A stretch of DNA of 34,981 bases from Nemertoderma westbladi (Eukaryota; Xenacoelomorpha; Nemertodermatida; Nemertodermatidae), in assembly GCA_032718475.1 (NCBI GenBank), contig JAUCBJ010008182.1, positions 1 to 34,981 on the forward strand, written 5' to 3'. A model generated the notes under the pieces. It was given only the letters and a program-made list of their open reading frames with translations. It was not told where the DNA came from and searched no databases. Positions 18,988-27,731 of the stretch are shown here, piece by piece. Made by a program: the position numbers and the translations under genes. Numbering within the stretch: position 1 is the first letter of the stretch; the number at the start of each line of letters is the position of its first letter.

Positions 18988-20683
18988 TTAGTGCTTCTTA
19001 CATGAACGGCGTTTACGCAGTTTTTTGAGGCTAGCAAGAGTCCTTTTCTCTTTGGGGCGAGCCACTTTACTAGGAGGGCTATAACTCCTGGGTGAAGGGT
19101 GCAATACAATTGCATCGGAAGGTTTAGGGTTACGGTCGGTGTATCCGCCGGTCGAGGTACCCGGTTGATCGGTATCAACCTCAGTGGAACGAGGTCGAAC
19201 AACCTTGAGAGCGCGTTTTAAGACAGCAGCTCTTACTGGTCCCTGATGGATCGTTTGCACGAGAGCAGTAGGTGGACCGTGTGTAGTGAGAAATTTCCTC
19301 GGTTTGATGGTTCTTTCCAACTCGCGTTCTCGGGCTCTATCGGAATCGATATGCTTCTCCTCGAGCTGATTTTCCTCCGCTTGTCATTGGAAGCATTCGT
19401 CCAAAACTCTTGCAGAGAGTAGGGTCGTCCAAGTTCGCTATCTTCTTAGAGATTCTGGATTTCCCGATCGAACTGAGATAAAGCTAATTTGTTTACCGCT
19501 TGGACTTGCTGCTGCAATTTACGTTTCTCTAAACAATCATAGGTTCCTTTTCCAATCTTTTGTCAAATAGTGTCTAACGCGTTTCGTTCAACTCTCTCCT
19601 CCACCTCGGTGACAGGTTGTATCGGGGTTAAACTGGGACGATTATACGGGTTGAACGGCGATATTAAATGTCCGCGTCCCAATCCGGCTAGGTAGGATGG
19701 GCGAATATCTAGGGAGCCCACAACCGGAGTGTCACCGACTAATTGTTCGAGTAACACTAGATCTTTGAACAGTGAGTACAGTTCGAGAGGATCCGTCATA
19801 CTAAGGATCAAAATTCTGAGGTCTCACCAGGGAATGAGGAGGTCTGACCAAGTATTCCGGAGCTCCGATCATAGGTTTATTTAAGGATCGTTTGAGTCGA
19901 GCGAGCCCGGGTGATACGTCGAACAAGTTTCGCTCGAAACTCCCGTAAGTATAGCGAGTAAAACTGTGTTTAGCTCAACGAGGTTTATGTCTTTCCGTTT
20001 GTTGGTTGGGTCTAGGGCATTCAACGCAATAATACCAAAGACGCACGTCTTGTAGGGGAAACGCGGGTGATCTTTCTCCAGTTTTACAATATTCCTCCAT
20101 CTGTTCGAAGCTATCCGGTACAACAAGTGGCGGTCGATCAGCGGTAAGAGACATCATAGTGAAATAGAGTCGTTCGAGTTCTATCATAGGGTCATGATGT
20201 ATACCTTGAGGATATCGAGTTTCGAGATTTTGTTGACTGGCTATATTGAGATATATTTCTCTCAAGAATTCCAGATATTCGTTGAAGTCACTGCGTTTAT
20301 CCGGCTCTTCAACATCTTCTCTTTCGAGTCAGTTTCGAATGGAATTTTCGTGTTCGATTCTCCGTTTATCGTTCTGATTCCGCTGGGTATGATATTTAAA
20401 TAGGTGTCTACATCGTCTGTATTGTGTAAATCGATAGGATGACCAGTAGTTAAGAAGTCCATATACGTACCATTACGATGCGTATAGCGAGTGGTGAATT
20501 TTCTATAGTCCAATTCACGCATGAGGTGTTCCTTTGACATTGGCGGTTCGATATAACGGCCATCGTCCTCCGTAGTGGGTTGACTAGCGTCGCCGCGTAT
20601 TAAAATATCAACAAACGCTTGCAATGGTAGGGTAGGCTATATCGCTCCCTGATACCAACATCATCTTCTATCAACTCAGTCAT
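18988..20683 (-). pseudogene. Decayed single-copy gene of unknown family, about 565 codons
   Basis: On the minus strand, coding-like segments hand over from frame to frame. They are: a start at 20,683 (MTELIEDDVGIRERYS); the next frame over about 20,640-20,262 (DYRKFTTRYTHRNGTYMDFL); the next over 20,265-20,060 (YFTMMSLTADRPPLVVPDSF); another down to 19,881 (NLVELNTVLLAILTGV); another over 19,811-19,563 (GLGRGHLISPFNPYNRPSL); and a last one to 18,988 ending in a Lys/Arg tail (LKKLRKRRSCKKH). A stop interrupts a helical segment at 19,446-19,448. Overlaps at each hand-over show single-base shifts rather than introns. The protein was acidic at the N-terminus and strongly basic at the C-terminus. 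No catalytic motif is recognised. A virus-derived or element-borne structural protein is possible, but this is inference from layout only. Confidence 0.5.
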
Positions 20684-21280
20684 AGCTGCTATATGAGTTT
20701 ATCAATATTATAATTAATTATATTTAGGCTAGCGGTCGTCGCTGCCTCCCCCTTAATGCCCCCGGACAGCGCAAGCTCCTCAGCGCTGATGTACTGTCGC
20801 CGCTGTGTCTCTCGCCAACGTAGTAGCTACACAACGACAACAATAACCAGCGCGAGTCACTCCACTGTCCATCCCAAGGGCTCAGAATTACTTCAGGTTA
20901 TTGCTACAGAGGTGGGGCAACTTTCACAACTGCGACTCGCAACTGTAAACACACTTTAGTAGTAACATTCACCTATAAACGCACAAATTCCACACAACTG
21001 TCACAAATTGTACACATTCGGGCCATTTGTCCGTTAGTCAAGTGCCTTCCAGAATGCCACGTTATTATTATGTATCCCTGGATACTAGCAGTGTGCTATT
21101 TATTCCGTATGCTATTCAATGGGGCAAGCTTTCTATTGTTCTTTTAACTCGCTTCTAATTCTAGCGTGGTTGTTGCTATGGTGACATTATGGAAAGCTAG
21201 CAGTAGAATTAGGGTAATTCTCATGCATACAGATCTGGGATGCTATTTAATAGTATCTATAGACTATAATAGATATAATA
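20684..21280. other. No gene recognised; GC-rich start, AT-rich end
   Basis: The first 250 nt are comparatively GC-rich, with no convincing frame beyond a 67-codon open stretch. An A/T-rich segment sits directly upstream of the decayed gene's start (20,690-20,730) and could have been its promoter. The right side runs into the truncated 5' end of the next LINE. Confidence 0.3.
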
Positions 21281-23601
21281 GACTCTATACAAGACTGTAA
21301 TGCATTTACACTTCGACCCTTCTCTAGTGATCACCGCCTTATTGTGGCCAAGGTAAGACTTAGTTTGCGTGCTAGCAGAACAACGAAATCTGCCTTGCCG
21401 CGGAATGACTGGTCCTCTCTGTTGCAACAGCCAAGTGTGAGATCCAGCTTCACACTACAGCTGAGCAACAGGTATGAGGCTCTTGCCTCTGAGGCGGCAG
21501 ATCACTGTGAGGGCTATACTGCCTTTACAGAAGCAGTTAAGTTAGCAGCTGCAGAAACAGTTCCTGTATACCCTCGAAACAGGAAAAGGGCCCCCTGGAC
21601 TGACAACAAAATTCAGAAGTGCCGAAATGACCTTCATAAGGCGCAGAAAGAGTCCCGACTCAAACAGACTACAGTGGCCAAGAATGCAGCTAAGGCTGCA
21701 TATTTAGGTCCCTGAACAGACAGTACTCTGCTAATCTACAGTAGCTAATAAACCAACAGGTTGATGCCATCAATGATGCTGACGACAGCAGGCAATCATC
21801 CCAGGCATGGAAATCGATCAATCTGCTTACTGGGCGGAAAAGCCAACCAACCACCAAGGTTAAGGCTGAATCACCAGCCGATCGCCTCAATGGTTGGAAA
21901 GCCCACTTTGAAAAGCTCCTCAATAATGACAGGGTATTGCCTGATAACTTTATAGAAGTAAAAGTGTCTGAGTCGGTACTCCCAGATATTCCCATTGGCG
22001 ATATCTCCTTTGCAGAAGTGAAGGCTGCTGCAAAGAGCATTAAGTAAGACCAATCGTGCCAGTGGAGTAGATGGTGTTCCCCCTGAGGTCTTTAAAATAC
22101 CTGAGTGTCTAAAGCTCATCTATCCCATCATAGTAGACATGTACCGAACAACAAGAGTCCCACAGGAAATGAAAACAAATAAGTTGGTGCCAGTTCCCAA
22201 GAAGGGCAACCTAACACTCTATGGTTCTTTTCGGGGAATCTCATTGATCTCGATTGCTGCAAAGCTATACAATAGGATTCTATTAAATCGCATCAGGGAT
22301 CCTATTGAGAGACTGCTCCGTGGAAATCAGAATGGGTTCCGTAAAGGTCGTGGGACCATGGAGCCCATTTTGGCACTTAGAAGGATAATTGAAGAGTTAT
22401 CAAAAAAGAAAGACAGGCATCTGGCTGTTATCTTTGTTGACTTCTTCAAGGCCTTTGATTCAGTCTCTCGCTCACGTATGTTCAGCATACTTTCATTATA
22501 TGGGATTCCTGATGAAATTATTGCAGCAATCAGATCAGTATACGATGGTTCGACAACATTTGTGTCTACTGTTGACGGTGACACAGAACCATTTGAAGTG
22601 TTATGGGGCGTCCTCCAAGGAGACACACTTGCACCATTCTTGTTCATTATTGTGGTTGACTATGTTCTACGCATGTCCTTAGATCATTATAATGATGATG
22701 GGGTGATGATAACTCCACCTACTGGCTCCAGAAGTCGAGGAAATCCTGACAAGTACCTAACTGATCTAGACTTTGCTGATGACTTAGGAGTACTCTCAGA
22801 ATCATTAGAGGGAGCCCAACGGCTCCTCAGCTCATTAGAACATGCTGCTTCTAGTGTTGGTCTTTTTATTAACTCCAGAAAGACCAAAATTCTGACAGTT
22901 AACTTTGAAAGTCCTCAGCAAGTCTCTGATCGGATGAGCATAAGCTCAAAGGATGGTATGCTTGAGCATGTGGACGACTTCTGTTGCCTGGGATCATGGA
23001 TCCGGAAGTCAGGTGAGGACCTTCGAATACGTAAGGGAAAGGCATGGGCAGCCTTGAATAGGCTTTCCAGGATTTGGAAGTCACCGAGAATTAATCGGAA
23101 ACTTAATGTCCGATTATTTAGAGCAGCAATAGTTCCAGTACTCCTCTACGGGAGTCCATGCTGGGCTCTAACTGCTGATGACACCAAATCTCTGGATGGC
23201 ACATTCACAAGAATGCTACGCCGGGTACATTGTGTCAAGTACAATGCACACATCTCCAACCAGACACTATATAACATTGGAGGTGTCTCATTGGTTCCCC
23301 CAAGCTTGACACTAGAACAAAATCGCCTCCGCTTTGCAGGACATTGCTTTCGCCGTGGGGACCAGCCAGTGCATAATCTTGTACTTTGGCAGCCTCATGG
23401 AGTGAATAAGCATGGTGGACAGCCCATGACTTTCTTGAGACGCATCTTAAAGGACACTGGCCTTAAAGATGCGGATGATCTAGCAAATGTCATGGGTGAT
23501 AGGGAGTTGTGGCGGTGCAATTTTGTTGACAAGCCGGCACAGCATTCTTAAAAATGCAGCTGCAATGCAGCATGCCGATCCTAGTAGTAGTAGTAGTAGT
23601 A
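21281..23601 (+). mobile_element. 5'-truncated non-LTR retrotransposon with TAG-repeat 3' end
   Basis: The element starts inside the endonuclease domain: about 21,281-21,715 is open and contains FSSDHRLIVAKVRLSLR, the SDH motif that closes the domain. Frame changes at about 21,716-21,770 and about 22,043 break the linker. The RT frame then runs to 23,551. The end shows six AGT/TAG triplets (23,579-23,600), as does the fragment at 11.2 kb, which marks the LINE 3' terminus. It is dead through truncation and frameshifts. Confidence 0.8.
22040..23551 (+). CDS. LINE reverse transcriptase ORF (part of broken element)
   Basis: The open frame begins around NRASGVDGVPPEVFK, and its first ATG is at 22,139. 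RT motifs in order are KKGNLTLYGSFRGISLISIA, GFRKGRGTMEP, FVDFFKAFDSV (motif A Asp), GVLQGDTLAPFLFII, and LDFADDLGVLSES (motif C, FADD). The end carries LRFAGHCFRRGDQPVHNLVL and GGQPMTFLRR, the same C-terminal signature as the fragment at 11.2 kb. About 470 residues from the ATG remain open. The catalytic Asp residues are present, but the upstream endonuclease is truncated and out of frame. Confidence 0.85.
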   Translation, partial: LSKTNRASGVDGVPPEVFKIPECLKLIYPIIVDMYRTTRVPQEMKTNKLVPVPKKGNLTLYGSFRGISLISIAAKLYNRILLNRIRDPIERLLRGNQNGFRKGRGTMEPILALRRIIEELSKKKDRHLAVIFVDFFKAFDSVSRSRMFSILSLYGIPDEIIAAIRSVYDGSTTFVSTVDGDTEPFEVLWGVLQGDTLAPFLFIIVVDYVLRMSLDHYNDDGVMITPPTGSRSRGNPDKYLTDLDFADDLGVLSESLEGAQRLLSSLEHAASSVGLFINSRKTKILTVNFESPQQVSDRMSISSKDGMLEHVDDFCCLGSWIRKSGEDLRIRKGKAWAALNRLSRIWKSPRINRKLNVRLFRAAIVPVLLYGSPCWALTADDTKSLDGTFTRMLRRVHCVKYNAHISNQTLYNIGGVSLVPPSLTLEQNRLRFAGHCFRRGDQPVHNLVLWQPHGVNKHGGQPMTFLRRILKDTGLKDADDLANVMGDRELWRCNFVDKPAQHS

Positions 23602-23862
23602 TTTAATAGTAATTCTTTAATTGTCAATATTCCCCTTTATATATGATTTTATGAATTTTATCGGCTATTGACTATATGTTGGAGATTCTCGCACACTAAT
23701 ATACTTAATAGGGTGAATCTCCGCTCCCATGATCTATTAATTAATGGAATTTTGGGAATGTTATAAATTGTATAAAATTACAATTTAACAAATTCATGAG
23801 AGGATATGAATTTAAATTTATTCCCGTAAATTTTATTATTTAATATTAAAATAGACACAATT

Positions 23863-24232
23863 TTATTCCAGAACATGTCTGGGGACTAGAATCTTTAATT
23901 CTAGAAAATTTGTCTTTTTAAGAGTATCGGTAAGTGCTACGATATCTTATTCGACTACAATTTTAAAGGATCTAAATTTTAACAGATTTTGATTTATAGA
24001 TTTTCTAGAGTTAACTTGTAAGCATTTACTCTATTATATTTGTTTTGACAGGTTTTACAATTATTTATTAAATAGATATTTAAGATGGGCACCGATTTAT
24101 TCCAGAACATGTCTGGGGACGTTAACCACTGATTCTAGAATTTTGTCTTTCAAGTATATCGGTGGGTGCCGCGATATCTTAATCGACTAGAATGGCAGAT
24201 GGTCAAAGGGTTTAACAGATTTATTTTGCATT
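23863..24232 (+). repeat. Direct duplication, about 138-bp shared unit at 234-bp spacing
   Basis: TTATTCCAGAACATGTCTGG begins at 23,863 and again at 24,097. Both are followed by a GGGAC, ATTCTAGAA.TTTGTCTTT, TATCGGT.GTGC, CGATATCTTA.TCGACTA order, then AACAGATTT. The copies differ by substitutions and short indels. No coding frame. Confidence 0.7.
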
Positions 24233-24751
24233 TTACGCTACTGTTAAAGGGACATCACGCTACTATATGTATTATTTAATATACGGAATGAGAGCAATAT
24301 TGCAAGAAGCAATGTCAGTGAGAAGAGGCAAGTCGTTTCCAAGGTCTACCCAGAGCTTGGATTAGCCGAGACACAAGGATCTGAACTTTGCATTCCTAAT
24401 ACTCTACTTACCAATAATACTTGAGTATAGTAGGAGCTTTATTGTACTTTAATAAGTACGGATATTTCATCTTACTGTAGTTACGTATTTATAATATGAT
24501 ACGGACAGTAAGGAAAGAGAAAAAGAATTATTTCTCGCCGTTGCACTAAATATATAATGTTAAATAATTAAGTAATAAACACGAATATATATATTGCACT
24601 AATCTCTACTAAACAATCGCTAAAATAACATTCTACTAAATAAAATTAAAGAAAACGACTATAATAAAATTACATAATAATACATACATAAATATAAAAA
24701 TAATAAAAACAAATATAAAATAATATAGTCACACACCCACTCCAGACGCTG
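24233..24751. other. No gene recognised; possible 3' flank/LTR side of an inverted BEL/Pao relic
   Basis: Very AT-rich. It lies immediately 3' (minus-strand sense) of the decayed BEL/Pao Pol end, so it is where that element's 3' LTR would be expected. No terminal repeat partner is in the window to prove it. Confidence 0.25.
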
Positions 24752-24985
24752 TTACTTTGGGGAGTCCCTAGATGTTTGTTGGATTAGGGAGGTGGTCGTG
24801 GGAAGAGTATCTTGCCTTCCATAGTTTCCGGATAGTTCTCTGTCTCTTTCCAGTAAACATAAACGACCAACTGGGCGATTGAGTTGTTGTGTTTCGAATA
24901 CAATTCCAGGTTTCTTAAAGTTACGTCGCATGACGACGAGTTCTACCGATCGGATCGCACTAAACCATCATCGGATATATGAGTC
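24752..24985 (-). pseudogene. C-terminal end of a BEL/Pao Pol polyprotein, inverted relic
   Basis: On the minus strand the frame is open from 24,967 to the stop at 24,752 and reads IRSVELVVMRRNF, then LNRPVGRLCLLERD. The overlapping frame supplies DDGLVRS just before. DGxVRxV followed by RPxxxLxxL is the signature of the DUF5641-like domain that ends BEL/Pao integrases. A small CGATC duplication shifts the frame. The orientation is opposite to the intact element at 27.7 kb. Confidence 0.6.
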
Positions 24986-25115
24986 TCGATATAGAATTAT
25001 ATTCCCTAAATGCCGTGGATTTTCAAAATTTTATTTTATTCGGATTAACTTTGTAAAGATTGCTTTGAGTTCTCATTCGTATTGGTTCTATCATTTGTGC
25101 ATCTATCGGTCAAGT

Positions 25116-25192
25116 GGTTCAGTAGCTCAGTCGGTAGAGCGTTGGAAATTATATGTGTAGTAGGTATTGAGTTCGAATCCTAGTAAGTGCGA
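25116..25192 (+). mobile_element. tRNA-derived SINE head (or decayed tRNA) with Pol III A and B boxes
   Basis: The A box TAGCTCAGTCGG at 25,123-25,134 and the B box GAGTTCGAATCC at 25,169-25,180 have tRNA-like spacing. The D arm (GCTC...GAGC) can pair. The acceptor and T stems pair badly and no clear anticodon arm is formed, so a functional tRNA is unlikely and a SINE 5' region is preferred. The downstream body and 3' end are not delimited. Confidence 0.5.
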
Positions 25193-25251
25193 ATTATTTT
25201 TTGTACAGAATTTCAACTCATTTAAATTAACCGCTACAAATTAATTGCATT

Positions 25252-25579
25252 TGTCTGTACCAATGAGACTGTAGTTATTTGATTGTAACCAATGTCGTGC
25301 AAGTTATATATTAGCTGGACCAATAGCTATCTTTAAAACCCCGTTAGAACCCATAGAACAATCGAGAATTTTCTCGATTGATTGCGGCACAAATTTAGTA
25401 TATAAAGGTGCGATTTGTTCATTAGTTATCAATCTCTATCTCAATCTTATACATTCATTATCTCAGTGCATTCTATCTATATCTTTCTGATTTCATTAGT
25501 TATTATCTTATCTGTTTGATTTTGTAATAAAAGTTAGAAATACTTGTCAAACTCAGCCCTTTTCTATCTGTTTTATCAT
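25252..25579 (+). mobile_element. Candidate long terminal repeat
   Basis: The segment starts TGTCTG and ends TTATCA, and has an LTR-like order: TATATAAAGG at about 25,399, a start-like ATCAATC about 30 nt later, AATAAA at about 25,526 and a short U5. TGG follows immediately, as primer-binding sites often begin. No second copy is in the window, so the assignment depends on finding the partner to the right. Confidence 0.35.
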
Positions 25580-26600
25580 GGATTCACTACGGTGAACAAA
25601 CTTAAGGGACAGGATGGCCAGCTAGAGATCGGGCCGCAGCAATGAACGGGAACATCGGGGGAATGTAGACGAGAGACAACCCGCAATACCATCTAGAGTT
25701 ATTCGCCCATCGCCTGAAAGGTTAGACAGCGTTCGATCCTTGCTACCTAAGTGTAAGACCAAAAGATCAAAAGGTAGACGTAGTGACACGCTGTAAGCCT
25801 AAAATTACATCATAGGGACTGTACTGTCTTGATTCAGGAAAAACCGCAGTAGACCTTCATATTCCTACGGGGGGAGGGAGAGAGAGCAGAGATACTAGTA
25901 CGCAGATAGGACATAGGCACACCAGTACGAAGCATACAAATTGGTTAGGGTGCAGCAAACTGTACGCTTAACTCTTGCTAAGTACAGGTGCGTCTGTGAC
26001 TATTTGCCGTACAACGGTGTCCATTACATCAGAACTTGTAGGCTAGGGGGGTTGCTGTGTTTTCACCTGAATTGAGATTGTACCGTTCAGGCGGTAGGGC
26101 AGTTTACAGCTAGGCGCAAATAAATTGAGGCTATCAGGGATATACTAACATCTACCGTGTCCCCGCCAACGCCCTAATAGGAAGTTACCCGGACTACCTG
26201 GGTGACTAAAATTCTAGATAGGAGCCAGGATAGCTATTAGTAACTCTACGCCTACAGTAGTAAACTAACACATCTCTTCTTAGTATCAGGGACCTGGTAC
26301 CTAAAATTGCCGAATTCTGGGCGTAGTATTAACCTTATGCCTGAATTTGAGTCCTGGAAATACGCAAGAGGGGAAGGAACCTTATCATTCGTGAGTATTG
26401 GACCTACAAGTTATAAAATTAGAATATTCGTAAAATGCACACCGTACCCAGTAATTATATATGTGAAGGAGCAAAACTGCCTTTGACCATTCAGAATTAA
26501 CACACGCGCATTAGAAATTATTTACACCTCAAAATATATAAAATTAACTTTTGTCCTTACTGCACTTTGCTCGCTAGTTAGACATCTCCAAATCTCTGCC
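25580..26600 (+). other. Leader or decayed internal region after the candidate LTR
   Basis: Relatively GC-rich and Arg/Ser-codon-rich, with broken frames. One short stretch ending near 25,795 reads PSRVIRPSPERLDSVRSLLP. A second Ala/Arg/Tyr-rich stretch lies near 25,920-26,150. This looks like eroded gag sequence, but no motif proves it. Confidence 0.25.
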
Positions 26601-26631
26601 TGTACCTAGCTAGCGTCCCTTTGCCCAACCA

Positions 26632-26638
26632 TATAAAT
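26632..26638 (+). promoter_or_regulatory. TATA-like box, possible LTR/leader promoter of the BEL/Pao element
   Basis: TATAAAT is followed about 30-45 nt later by CCGTCAGTGAGTCAGCC, an initiator-like segment. AATAAA at about 27,030 and a strong acceptor-like CTTTTGTTTTTCAG at about 27,162 follow. This fits either an LTR (U3-R) or a spliced leader upstream of gag. Neither is proven. Confidence 0.3.
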
Positions 26639-27523
26639 CACACCGCGGCAAAGTATACGAGCCCCTTAGTCCGTCAGTGAGTCAGCCTGATTTTAGGATT
26701 CGCTGCGCGGGATTTTGTTTTATCGAAGTTTGTCTGCTCGTAGACTGTTTTCTGCCTCACCGGTTATAAGAGATCGATACTGCAATATATTCGCTTACTT
26801 AGAGTTTACTGTTTTGGTGAGAAGGTCGGATTTATGATTTGATTTACAAACTTTACAGTAAGATATTGCAGGTATTGTTACCGTCTCTTCCAATAGTAGG
26901 AATAGGCGTATCTCTTCAATTAGTAGGAATATGTTTTACTGAACTACGGTTCGGTAGGACTAAAGTTATTTGAAAATTTTGTATTTTGAGGTAAAAATTT
27001 GTATTTGATTAGCTAAGTGCTAATTTTTTGAAATAAAATTTGATTTGAACCGCGTGTAAAATATTTTTGGAATTGAATACCGGTGTTTAAAAGGGTTTAA
27101 ATACCATATTGTACCGGTACAAAATTTTCGTAAAAGTAAAACCTAACTCTTTTGTTTTTCAGGATTCAGAACTCATTTCTAGACTGTAACGGGAGCAAGA
27201 CCGTGTTTAGCAAGTTTGGTAGATAGATAACTCAACAACTTTGGTTGGGAAAATCGCGTTTCGTCCGCAACGTTAAAAACGGAAAGGTTCACGTCCGGTT
27301 TGTATCTGGGAATCTGTTTTTCTGGAGAATTATTGGAGTGGGTGAGTTCGAAAAGTTGCATAAATAAGTTAGGCATTACCGTATTAGTTAAAATTATTGT
27401 GGGTTCCACTGTCTCAAGTATTTATGCATTCCGTATGATTTCTTTGTTCATTGCTGAATTAGTCCGTATTATTGTATTTAATTTACCTTTTGATAACGCA
27501 TATCGTTATCCGATTTATTTGTT

Positions 27524-27647
27524 ATAAAATTGGCCGCTAGGCTAATTTTATTATATACTTATTCCGTGACATTTATTTGCTGTAAAATTGGCCGTTTAGG
27601 CTAATTTTATCCATCTGCTATAAAATCGGCCGGTAGGCTAATTTTAT
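27524..27647 (+). repeat. Array of three near-identical 12-bp-stem hairpins
   Basis: The arms ATAAAATTGGCC / GGCTAATTTTAT occur at 27,524-27,535/27,540-27,551, 27,582-27,593/27,599-27,610 and 27,620-27,631/27,636-27,647, with loops of 4, 5 and 4 nt. The right arm is identical in all three; the left arms vary at one or two positions. The array ends about 85 nt before the Gag-Pol start codon. Confidence 0.8.
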
Positions 27648-27672
27648 ATGACTGTAATTAGTACCGTTTAGA

Positions 27673-27680
27673 TATAAATA
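27673..27680 (+). promoter_or_regulatory. TATA-like box close to the gag start
   Basis: TATAAATA lies 52 nt before the ATG at 27,732. If used, transcription would start only some 20-30 nt upstream of the coding region, implying an internal promoter rather than an LTR one. It may be fortuitous in AT-rich DNA. Confidence 0.25.
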
Positions 27681-27731
27681 CGGTAAACTCGATACTTTGA
27701 CACTCACTTTACTTGACTTACAACTACCGAA

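Noticed and set aside
24790-24890. Apparent QLG...TGKRQRTIRKLW resemblance to the start of a paired domain on the minus strand
   Set aside because: It needs the wrong frame; the correct frame reads as a BEL/Pao integrase C-terminus, so the likeness is chance.
25116-25192. Functional tRNA gene
   Set aside because: A and B boxes are good, but the acceptor and T stems mispair and no clear anticodon arm forms.
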